From an uncultured Candidatus Melainabacteria bacterium (GTDB lineage Bacteria; Cyanobacteriota; Vampirovibrionia; Gastranaerophilales; Gastranaerophilaceae): a stretch of DNA of 11,786 bases. Under the pieces are notes generated by a model. The model did no database searches, was not told where the DNA came from, and saw only the letters and a program-made list of their open reading frames with translations. Below are positions 1-5,960 of this stretch, piece by piece. The stretch's first letter is position 1; every line of letters starts with the position of its first letter. Position numbers and translations under genes: made by a program. The stretch lies in the NCBI GenBank assembly GCA_934747335.1, contig CAKVGS010000047.1, positions 1-11,786 on the forward strand, read 5' to 3'.

Positions 1-116
1 ATTATGAAGAAATGTAACAATTTATCAAAAATCGTCTTCAAATCCTAAAGTTTTTGCCCGAATGTGCCGTAAATCATGTAAAAAGGGACTAAAAGAAAAA
101 AGGACGACAACGAATT

Positions 117-1232
117 ATGGGAATGGCAGCGTCACAAGCTAGATTATTAACAATAACAGCGCGCATGCATGATGTTGAATATCAGGCACAGTCCATTCAG
201 AATGCAAAAATTCAGTTGTCTACTCAAAGCGATGAAGTGTATCAAGATTATTTGGACGCATTAGATGCGACAACATTAACCGTAAAAGATTCCAATAACA
301 ACACTATTGCAGCAAACTTTAATAACTTGTGGGGCAGAAACGCTGTTGATACAGTTATTAATAAATACGCTATCCAAGATCAAGATGGTAAGTTGATTGT
401 TTCAGAGGATATTAAAGAAGCCTATGATGCATATCTGGATGACGGTGGTTCTAAAACCGATCCTTACGGCTTTGCTATGTATATAATTGGCGGAGTTGAA
501 GATGTTACATTAAACACATTGGAATCTGATTGTGATGCAGTTTACAAAAGTCTTGAAAATGATCCTGAAGCTATTAAAAGCTCTGCATACACAACTATTA
601 AAAATTGCAAAGACTCAATGGATAAGCTATTGGGCAAAGACAGTTACAACGATTTAAAAGAAGAAGATAGAAAGAAATATGATAATTTAGAAAAAACATA
701 TTACAATTTGATGTATAAAAATTATGGTGAAGAAATTTATAAGAAAAATGTCGGCTTAAATACTCAAGATGAATCTGATTACAACTCAGAAGATTTTAAC
801 TATTATTTAAACATTTTCCGTCAAATCCAAGCTTGCGGTGGTTGCGTAAGTATTACAAAATTTAACGGTTTGATGAACGGTGATGCGGCAAGCGACGGCG
901 ATTGGTTGAAAAATCAATTGGAAAACGGTAAATTTTCAATTTCGATTATTAACACCGACAAAAAGACCGGCGAAGTAGATATGTCAACAACATCCCTATC
1001 AACAGACAGTTTTGTAGGAACAACCGCCACAACAACTATCGACAAACGCGCTTATGCAAAAGCTGAAGCCGAATATGAACACCAAACCAAAGCAATTAAC
1101 GCTAAGGACAAAAAATTTGATAACGAATTATCTAAATTAGAAACCGAACGTGAAGCCTTAAAGACTGAATATGATTCAGTTAAGAAGGTTATAAGTGACA
1201 ACATCGAACGTACATTCGGTATCTTCTCATAA
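117..1232 (+). CDS. Coiled-coil protein of unknown function, lineage-specific type
   Basis: I do not recognise a characterised function. The 371-residue product has no signal peptide and no membrane segment. Residues 1-50 form an amphipathic helix beginning MGMAASQARLLTITAR, with a polar spacing pattern like the ends of self-assembling filament proteins. Residues 311-371 are a charged coiled coil (KLETEREALKTEYDSVKKVI) ending in FGIFS. The middle (about 60-305) is acidic, Asp/Asn/Tyr-rich and includes an ACGGC motif at 239-243. Helical ends around a variable centre recall flagellin or hook-associated proteins, but this is analogy only and no flagellar gene is near. From memory, similar N- and C-termini recur in gut Gastranaerophilales proteins; a database search would be needed to confirm. 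The ATG at 117 was chosen because AAGGA lies at 100-104, about 12 nt upstream; an in-frame ATG at 123 is further from it. The gene is monocistronic, closed by the terminator at 1272-1298. Confidence 0.85.
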   Translation: MGMAASQARLLTITARMHDVEYQAQSIQNAKIQLSTQSDEVYQDYLDALDATTLTVKDSNNNTIAANFNNLWGRNAVDTVINKYAIQDQDGKLIVSEDIKEAYDAYLDDGGSKTDPYGFAMYIIGGVEDVTLNTLESDCDAVYKSLENDPEAIKSSAYTTIKNCKDSMDKLLGKDSYNDLKEEDRKKYDNLEKTYYNLMYKNYGEEIYKKNVGLNTQDESDYNSEDFNYYLNIFRQIQACGGCVSITKFNGLMNGDAASDGDWLKNQLENGKFSISIINTDKKTGEVDMSTTSLSTDSFVGTTATTTIDKRAYAKAEAEYEHQTKAINAKDKKFDNELSKLETEREALKTEYDSVKKVISDNIERTFGIFS

Positions 1233-1271
1233 GTTTAAATTTTCCCTTTTTAATCCCTTTTTCCTTTTCCT

Positions 1272-1298
1272 GCCACTTCGTTTGAGTGGCTTTTTTTT
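1272..1298 (+). terminator. Rho-independent terminator after the coiled-coil gene
   Basis: GCCACT at 1272-1277 pairs perfectly with AGTGGC at 1285-1290 across a 7-nt loop and is followed at once by eight T (1291-1298). It lies 40 nt after the TAA of the gene ending at 1232 and is preceded by a pyrimidine-rich stretch. It isolates that gene from the symporter downstream. Confidence 0.9.
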
Positions 1299-1365
1299 GC
1301 GAAAAATTTTAAGTCTTCATTAATATTGTTACATTTACACTTTATTGTAACGATTTTTTAATAAT

Positions 1366-1392
1366 TTGACATGTTTTTGATACAATTATAGA
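1366..1392 (+). promoter_or_regulatory. Candidate sigma-70 promoter of the AGCS symporter gene
   Basis: TTGACA at 1366-1371 is a perfect -35 hexamer. TATAGA at 1387-1392 is the best -10, with a 15-nt spacer, which is short. Transcription would start near 1400, leaving a leader of about 30 nt before the ATG at 1432. An imperfect dyad, TTGTTACA (1326-1333) and TGTAACGA (1346-1353), lies just upstream and could be a regulator site. The position after a terminator and before an isolated gene supports a promoter here; the exact -10 is uncertain. Confidence 0.45.
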
Positions 1393-1431
1393 AAATGGTT
1401 AAATAGCCGAGAATTAAGGGAAAAAGAGATT

Positions 1432-2937
1432 ATGATGAGATTTTTAATGATGTTATTTACGACAATGCTTATGACTCTGCAATCAGCGCAAGCTATGAAT
1501 GTAGATGAATTTATGGATAAGCATGTTGCGCCGGTTTCTGACGCTGTCGCAAGATTGATTTTCTTTCCAATTAATATTTGCGGATGTGAAGTTCCGTTAA
1601 TTATTTTTTGGGTATTGATTGCTGGTTTCTTTTTCACGTTTTATTTTAAAGGTATTTCTGTTTGGGGATTTAAACATGCGATTGATGTAGTTGCAAAACC
1701 AGCAGAAAAACATAATGAAGGATGTGGTGAGGTTTCATCTTTCCAAGCATTAGCAACCGCTTTATCAGGTACAATTGGTATTGGTAGTATTGCAGGTGTT
1801 GCAATTTCAATTTCGATTGGTGGACCTGGTGCTGCGTTTTGGATTTTTGCAGGCGCTCTTTTAGGTATGTCTATTAAGTTTGTTGAAGCTACTTTAGCTG
1901 TTAAATATAGAAGATTTAACCTTGACGGTTCGGTTTCAGGTGGACCAATGCACTATATTGCGCACGGTCTTACAAGAAAGAAAATGCGTTGGTTAGGTCA
2001 ACCTTTGTCTGTATTATATGCAATACTTTGTATTGGTGGCGGTATTACAGGCGGTAATATGATTCAAATCAATCAGACTGCACACCAAATAGTATTTATT
2101 ACCGGTGGTTCACATAGTATTTTTCATGGTTATACTTGGTTAATTGGTTTAGTTGCAGCAGTTTTAATAGGTATGGTAATTGTTGGTGGTATTAAAAGCA
2201 TAGCAAAAGTTACAACAATTTTAACTCCGACAATGTGTTTATTATATATTGTTTCAGGCTTAATTGTTATTTTCGCAAACTTTATGAATATTCCTCATGC
2301 GATTGCTTTGATTATTCGTGAAGCTTTTCATCCGACAGCTGTTGCAGGTGGTGTAATCGGTACAATTATCATTGGTTTAAGACGTTCTGTTCAATCAAAC
2401 GAAGCGGGAACAGGTGCAGCTGCGATTGTTTATGCTACTGCTCAAACTAAAGAACCTGTTTCTCAAGGTTTCGTAGCTTTATTAGAAACATTCTTAACAG
2501 GTGTTCTTTGCTTGTTCACTTCTTTTGCGATTGTATTCTCAGGTGCTTGCACACACGCTGCTAAAGAAATTTCAGGTATCGAATTGGCATCAAATGCTTT
2601 TCAATCTGTAATTCCGTTCTTCCCAATTATTCTTTCGATAATCGCTGTAATGTTTGCATTATCAACTTTAATTTCTTGGGCTTATTACGGACAAAAAGCT
2701 TGGACATTCTTGTTTGGTGAAGGTAAAAAACGTGTTCTTGCATTTAACTTGATTTATTGCTTATTTATTATTATTGGTTCTGCAATGAACGTTAAATCAG
2801 TTATTGATATTACAGATGCTATGATGATTGCGTTATGCGTTCCAAACATCATTGTATTGTACATCTTGTGTCCTGAAATCAAGCGTGATTTGAAGTCATA
2901 TTTGGAAAGACATAATATGAATTTTATTAAGTTTTAG
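1432..2937 (+). CDS. AGCS-family sodium:alanine/glycine symporter
   Basis: The 501-residue product is an inner-membrane transporter of the alanine/glycine:cation symporter family, which imports small neutral amino acids with Na+ or H+. Residues 1-21 look like a signal sequence ending AQA, and about ten or eleven hydrophobic segments follow. Family signatures are clear: FQALATALSGTIGIGSIAGV (104-123), GGPGAAFW (130-137), GGPMHYIAHGL (170-180), SNEAGTGAA (322-330) with the following VSQGF, and STLISWAYYG (411-420). In the first signature the family usually has GTGNIAGVA; here the Asn is Ser118, at a site near the substrate/cation pocket in known AGCS structures. The substrate within the family cannot be told from sequence. 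The start has AAGGG at 1416-1420, about 11 nt before the first ATG; a second ATG follows directly. It is a single-gene unit ending at a terminator, with no metabolic partner beside it. Confidence 0.95.
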   Translation: MMRFLMMLFTTMLMTLQSAQAMNVDEFMDKHVAPVSDAVARLIFFPINICGCEVPLIIFWVLIAGFFFTFYFKGISVWGFKHAIDVVAKPAEKHNEGCGEVSSFQALATALSGTIGIGSIAGVAISISIGGPGAAFWIFAGALLGMSIKFVEATLAVKYRRFNLDGSVSGGPMHYIAHGLTRKKMRWLGQPLSVLYAILCIGGGITGGNMIQINQTAHQIVFITGGSHSIFHGYTWLIGLVAAVLIGMVIVGGIKSIAKVTTILTPTMCLLYIVSGLIVIFANFMNIPHAIALIIREAFHPTAVAGGVIGTIIIGLRRSVQSNEAGTGAAAIVYATAQTKEPVSQGFVALLETFLTGVLCLFTSFAIVFSGACTHAAKEISGIELASNAFQSVIPFFPIILSIIAVMFALSTLISWAYYGQKAWTFLFGEGKKRVLAFNLIYCLFIIIGSAMNVKSVIDITDAMMIALCVPNIIVLYILCPEIKRDLKSYLERHNMNFIKF

Positions 2938-2964
2938 TTTAGATAAATAAGACAAAAACAATAC

Positions 2965-2995
2965 GAAAAAAGAGGTTAATTTAACCTCTTTTTTT
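2965..2995. terminator. Bidirectional terminator between the symporter and accC
   Basis: GAGGTTA (2972-2978) pairs with TAACCTC (2982-2988) around a 3-nt loop. It is preceded by six A and followed by seven T, so the hairpin has a T tract when read from either strand. It serves the symporter gene ending at 2937 (28 nt upstream) and could also stop transcripts running out of accC on the minus strand. Confidence 0.88.
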
Positions 2996-3015
2996 CATAT
3001 TGTTTTATAGTTAAT

Positions 3016-3037
3016 GGTGCAAAAAATTGCACCCTAC
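3016..3037 (-). repeat. REP-like hairpin, left copy (inverted)
   Basis: GGTGCAA (3016-3022), AAAA, TTGCACC (3027-3033) form a 7-bp hairpin, followed by CTAC (3034-3037). Read on the minus strand this is the tetranucleotide GTAG at the 5' foot of a hairpin, the layout of REP sequences that are mobilised by REP-associated Y1 transposases (RAYT/TnpA-REP). Together with the copy at 3088-3110 it makes a 23-bp perfect inverted repeat (3016-3038 with 3087-3109), 48 bp apart. No transposase is in the window. REP identity is inferred from structure. Confidence 0.6.
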
Positions 3038-3087
3038 ATTTCTTAATTAAATACGTTTGATATTGAACATATTTTTATTTAAAAATT

Positions 3088-3110
3088 GTAGGGTGCAATT
3101 TTTTGCACCC
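3088..3110 (+). repeat. REP-like hairpin, right copy; possible accC terminator
   Basis: GTAG at 3088-3091 leads into an 8-bp hairpin, GGGTGCAA (3091-3098), TTTT, TTGCACCC (3103-3110). It is the mirror image of the copy at 3016-3037, with the two GTAG feet facing each other, as in a bacterial interspersed mosaic element (BIME). It starts 13 nt past the accC stop codon. Read on the minus strand the hairpin is followed within a few bases by TTTTT, so it could also terminate the acc transcript. Confidence 0.65.
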
Positions 3111-3122
3111 GAAAAGTTTTTA

Positions 3123-4481
3123 TTATTTGTTTTCTTTACCTTTTCTTTTATAGAAATCTTCTATAAATCCTGTATTGAAGTTTCCGCTTATAAACACTTC
3201 ATCTTCAACAATTTCTTGGTGGAAAGGTATTGTTGTTTTAATACCTGTAACAACATATTCTTTCAAAGCTTGATACATTCTGCGTCTTGCTTCGTTTCTG
3301 TTTTGTCCCCAACAAATCAATTTACCAATCATTGAATCATAATAAGGTGGAATTGAATATCCCGGATAAACATGAGAATCAACTCTTATACCGAAACCAC
3401 CAGGGGCAAAATAACCGTCAATCTTACCAGGACAAGGCATAAAGTCGTGCTCAGGATCTTCGGCATTAATACGACATTCAATAGCGTGACCTCTCAAAAG
3501 AACATCATCTTGAGTGTAGCCTAATTTTTTACCTGATGCTACAAGGATTTGTTCTCTTACGATATCAACTTGTGAAATCATTTCAGTTACACAGTGTTCA
3601 ACTTGAACACGTGTATTCATTTCCATAAAGTACCATTTGCCATCGTGGTCAAGCAAGAATTCGCAAGTACCTGCACCTTCGTATCCGATAGCTTTTGCAG
3701 CACGAACAGCAGCTGCACCCATTTCTTTTCTTGTTTCTTCATCAATTGCAGGAGAAGGAGCTTCTTCTAACAATTTTTGGTGTCTTCTTTGGATTGAACA
3801 ATCTCTTTCGCCTAAGTGGATTACGTTACCGAAAGAGTCGCCTAAAATTTGAACTTCAATGTGACGAGGGTTTTCCAAATATTTTTCAGCATAAACCCCT
3901 GGGTTGCCGAAGAATTTTTCAGCTTCCATTTGGCAAAGGTTCATGTTTGTTTCCAACTCATCATCGCTTCTTACGATTCTCATACCTTTACCGCCACCAC
4001 CAGCAGTTGCCTTAAGAATGATAGGATAACCTGCTTTGTGAGCAAATTCTCTGGCTTGTTCTACTGAGGTTAAGATACCTGTGCCCGGAGTAACAGGAAC
4101 ATTATTTTCAATCATTGTCTTACGAGCAGTTGCTTTATCACCCATCTTACGCATAGATTCCGCAGAAGGCCCGATAAATTTGATACCGTGTTCTGTACAA
4201 ATATCAACAAAGTCAGCTCTTTCTGACATAAAACCATATCCGGGGTGGATAGCGTCACAGCCTGTCATCAATGCTGTTGAAATAATAGCAGGAATGCTCA
4301 AATAACTTTGTGCGCTAGGTGCAGGCCCGATGCAATATGCATCTGTTGCCAATCTAACGTGTAGTGACTTTGCGTCTGCTTGAGAATATATTGCAACTGT
4401 CGGAATGCCTAATTCTCTACACGCTCTAATTACTCTAACTGCGATTTCGCCTCTATTTGCTATTAATACTCGTTTAAACAT
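3123..4481 (-). CDS. accC: Acetyl-CoA carboxylase, biotin carboxylase subunit
   Basis: AccC carboxylates the biotin on AccB using ATP and bicarbonate, the first half-reaction of malonyl-CoA formation for fatty-acid synthesis in the cytosol. The 452-residue length matches the family (about 450). It begins with the biotin carboxylase N-domain (FKRVLIANRGEIAVRVIRA, 2-20) and has HPGYGFMSE (79-87; the family usually has Leu, here Met84). The ATP-grasp glycine loop AGGGGKGMR lies at 160-168, GERDCSIQRRHQK at 224-236, Mg-binding Glu274 and Glu287, and the catalytic segment NTRVQVEH at 289-296. ECRINAEDP (335-343) opens the C-domain. Its start has AAAGGG 6 nt upstream (4488-4493). It is the last gene of the efp-accB-accC cluster, 138 bp after accB, with a repeat element in that spacer. 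The carboxyltransferase genes accA and accD are not in the window. Confidence 0.98.
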   Translation of the reverse strand: MFKRVLIANRGEIAVRVIRACRELGIPTVAIYSQADAKSLHVRLATDAYCIGPAPSAQSYLSIPAIISTALMTGCDAIHPGYGFMSERADFVDICTEHGIKFIGPSAESMRKMGDKATARKTMIENNVPVTPGTGILTSVEQAREFAHKAGYPIILKATAGGGGKGMRIVRSDDELETNMNLCQMEAEKFFGNPGVYAEKYLENPRHIEVQILGDSFGNVIHLGERDCSIQRRHQKLLEEAPSPAIDEETRKEMGAAAVRAAKAIGYEGAGTCEFLLDHDGKWYFMEMNTRVQVEHCVTEMISQVDIVREQILVASGKKLGYTQDDVLLRGHAIECRINAEDPEHDFMPCPGKIDGYFAPGGFGIRVDSHVYPGYSIPPYYDSMIGKLICWGQNRNEARRRMYQALKEYVVTGIKTTIPFHQEIVEDEVFISGNFNTGFIEDFYKRKGKENK

Positions 4482-4500
4482 AACATACCCTTTTAATAAA

Positions 4501-4616
4501 ATGTTTCTCCCTAAAAAGTTTAGGAGTTTAGAAGTTGAGTAGTTTAGAAGGAATTTTCAACATTGATTTTATAAACAATCTAAAATTTCTTCTAAACTTC
4601 TAAACTTAATCCTTCT
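4501..4616. repeat. 116-bp palindromic intergenic repeat, copy A (accB-accC spacer)
   Basis: This stretch matches 5086-5201 without gaps, with 7 differences in 116 positions by eye (about 94%). It is built from the word AGTTTAGAAG in direct and inverted copies. AGTTTAGAAGGAATTTT (4541-4557) pairs, with one mismatch, with the segment ending near 4597, enclosing a second small stem (ATTG at 4563-4566 with CAAT at 4576-4579), so its RNA would fold into a long hairpin. Its low-coordinate end carries a Shine-Dalgarno-like GGGAG (minus strand) that here lies well over 20 nt from the accC start. accC has its own site at 4488-4493, so this copy's site seems unused. The other end runs up to the accB stop codon. 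Confidence 0.85.
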
Positions 4617-4619
4617 CTT

Positions 4620-5081
4620 CTACTCTACGTACATCAAAACTTGACCAAATTCGATTGGGTCGCCGTTTTTAACGCAGATTTGAACTACTTTACCAGCTTG
4701 TTCAGCTTTGATTTCGTTCATTAATTTCATTGCTTCAATAATACATACAACATCGCCAACATTAATAGTTGAACCAACTTCAACAAATGGTGCTGCGTCA
4801 GGTGAAGACGCTGCGTAGAAAGTACCTACCATAGGTGAAGTGATTGCTTTGCCTTTAACTTCTTCTTTAGCAGCAGGAGCCGGTGCAGAAGCTGATTGAG
4901 GTGCAGCAGGTGCTGCTTGTGGAGCGGCTGCAACAGCAGGTGCAGAAGCTACCATGTTAACCTCAGGCAAATCTTTTCTGATAGTGATAGCTTGTTCGCC
5001 ATCTTCTAAAGATATTTCTGTTAAATCATTGTCAGCAATGATTTTTGCTAATTTTTCTATATAGTCTGATTCAAATTTCAT
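4620..5081 (-). CDS. accB: Acetyl-CoA carboxylase, biotin carboxyl carrier protein
   Basis: AccB carries biotin between AccC and the carboxyltransferase in malonyl-CoA synthesis. The 153-residue product has the expected three parts: an N-terminal region (1-40, starting MKFESDYIEKLAKIIADNDL), a flexible Ala/Pro-rich linker (about 44-72), and a biotinyl domain (78-153). That domain has the thumb segment SPMVGTFYAASSPD (82-95) and the biotinylation motif EAMKLMNEI, with Lys119 as the biotin site. The start is well placed, with AAGGAG at 5092-5097 on the minus strand, about 10 nt upstream. That Shine-Dalgarno lies inside repeat copy B. The gene follows efp by 118 bp and precedes accC, as expected for an accBC operon. 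Confidence 0.98.
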   Translation of the reverse strand: MKFESDYIEKLAKIIADNDLTEISLEDGEQAITIRKDLPEVNMVASAPAVAAAPQAAPAAPQSASAPAPAAKEEVKGKAITSPMVGTFYAASSPDAAPFVEVGSTINVGDVVCIIEAMKLMNEIKAEQAGKVVQICVKNGDPIEFGQVLMYVE

Positions 5082-5085
5082 TTGT

Positions 5086-5201
5086 ATGTTTCTCCTTAAA
5101 AAGTTTAGGAGTTTAGAAGTTGAGTAGTTTAGAAGGAATTTTAAACATTGATTTTATGAGCAATCTAAAATTTCTTCTAAACTTCTGAACTTAGTTCTTC
5201 T
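5086..5201. repeat. 116-bp palindromic intergenic repeat, copy B (efp-accB spacer)
   Basis: This is the partner of 4501-4616 at an offset of exactly 585 bp and fills nearly the whole efp-accB spacer. It carries the same nested inverted words (AGTTTAGAAG and complement) and the same hairpin potential. Its end nearest accB supplies the accB ribosome binding site, AAGGAG, and its other end overlaps the efp stop codon (5200-5202). The T at 5096, against C in copy A, keeps this Shine-Dalgarno at full strength. Confidence 0.85.
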
Positions 5202-5757
5202 AAACTCTATCAAGATATTCATTACTTCTAGTATCAACTCTGATTACATCGCCGTTTGATACGAAGAATGGAACGTTTACAACAGCACCTGTTTCAAGTG
5301 TTGCAGGTTTTGTACCGCCTTGAGCAGTGTTACCTTTTTCAGCAGGTGGAGTATCAACAACTTCCAATTCTACGTGAGCAGGTATATCAACACCGATAAT
5401 TCTCTTATCGTGCATCAAAACTTGTACAATCATATTTTCTTTAAGGTATTTTACGCCATCACCAACTTGGTCGTCTGTAAGTTGAAGTTGTTCGTAAGTT
5501 TCGTTATCCATCATAACGTAATCTTTACCTTCTTTGTATAAATATTGCATTTCTCTACGGTCAAGCATAGCTTTCGCAACTTTTTCACCGGCTCTGAAAG
5601 TTTTTTCGATAACGTTACCTGATTCAACGTTTTTAAGCTTTGTTCTAACAAAAGCTGCGCCTTTACCGGGTTTAACGTGTAGAAATTCAACAACGTTCCA
5701 TAGACCGTTATCTAGTTCAAGTGTCAAGCCATTCTTTAAATCGTTTACTGAAATCAT
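5200..5757 (-). CDS. efp: Translation elongation factor P
   Basis: EF-P binds stalled ribosomes between the P and E sites and promotes peptide bond formation at polyproline stretches. The 185-residue product is the normal family length. It has the KOW-like N-domain (1-64) with the loop HVKPGKGAAFVR (27-38), where Lys32 is the usual modified tip residue, then two OB-fold domains, the last with the signature TGAVVNVPFFVSNGDVIRVDT (156-176) and the end EYLDRV. A Lys tip rather than Arg argues against EarP-type rhamnosylation; no modification enzyme is encoded nearby. The start is supported by AAGGAG at 5763-5768, 5 nt upstream. It is the first gene of the efp-accB-accC cluster. Adjacency of efp and accB is also known in cyanobacteria. 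Confidence 0.98.
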   Translation of the reverse strand: MISVNDLKNGLTLELDNGLWNVVEFLHVKPGKGAAFVRTKLKNVESGNVIEKTFRAGEKVAKAMLDRREMQYLYKEGKDYVMMDNETYEQLQLTDDQVGDGVKYLKENMIVQVLMHDKRIIGVDIPAHVELEVVDTPPAEKGNTAQGGTKPATLETGAVVNVPFFVSNGDVIRVDTRSNEYLDRV

Positions 5758-5796
5758 ACGTGCTCCTTAAATATATTACTATTCATCTTTTTCCTG

Positions 5797-5825
5797 ATAC
5801 TAACATAAAGGTATTTTTCTCGCAA
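5797..5825 (-). promoter_or_regulatory. efp: Candidate promoter of the efp-accB-accC operon
   Basis: On the minus strand TTGCGA (5825-5820) and TAGTAT (5802-5797) are separated by 17 nt, each matching four of six consensus bases. It lies about 40 nt upstream of the efp start. No better pair is visible in the 5758-5960 spacer, which otherwise holds AT-rich sequence and the leader of the divergent repeat-protein gene. Confidence 0.4.
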
Positions 5826-5960
5826 CATGAATGCGCAATCCTTTAATTAAAAAATTTATAAAATGAAGAAAATGTAAATTTTTATTAAGAAAAAGCGTGT
5901 ATAAAGCAAATAAAAAAATTACAGGGTATGTATTAATATGGAGGCATAAAAGAACATAAT

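Noticed and set aside
4..48. Tiny ORF MKKCNNLSKIVFKS at the left edge
   Set aside because: It has only 14 codons, no visible ribosome binding site because of the window edge, and nothing else to support it.
1386..1637. Minus-strand ORF of 83 codons overlapping the symporter start
   Set aside because: It is antisense to the symporter signal sequence and promoter region and has no recognisable product.
3057..4305. Several plus-strand ORFs of 70-106 codons across the accC region
   Set aside because: They lie opposite accC, whose protein matches its family from end to end, and they have low-complexity or antisense-like products without ribosome binding sites.
5320..5770. Plus-strand ORFs and a minus-strand 60-codon ORF within efp
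   Set aside because: They are other frames of efp, which is full length and conserved.
5900..5905. TATAAA as the -10 of the repeat-protein gene promoter
   Set aside because: No acceptable -35 lies at the right distance, and such words are common in this AT-rich spacer.
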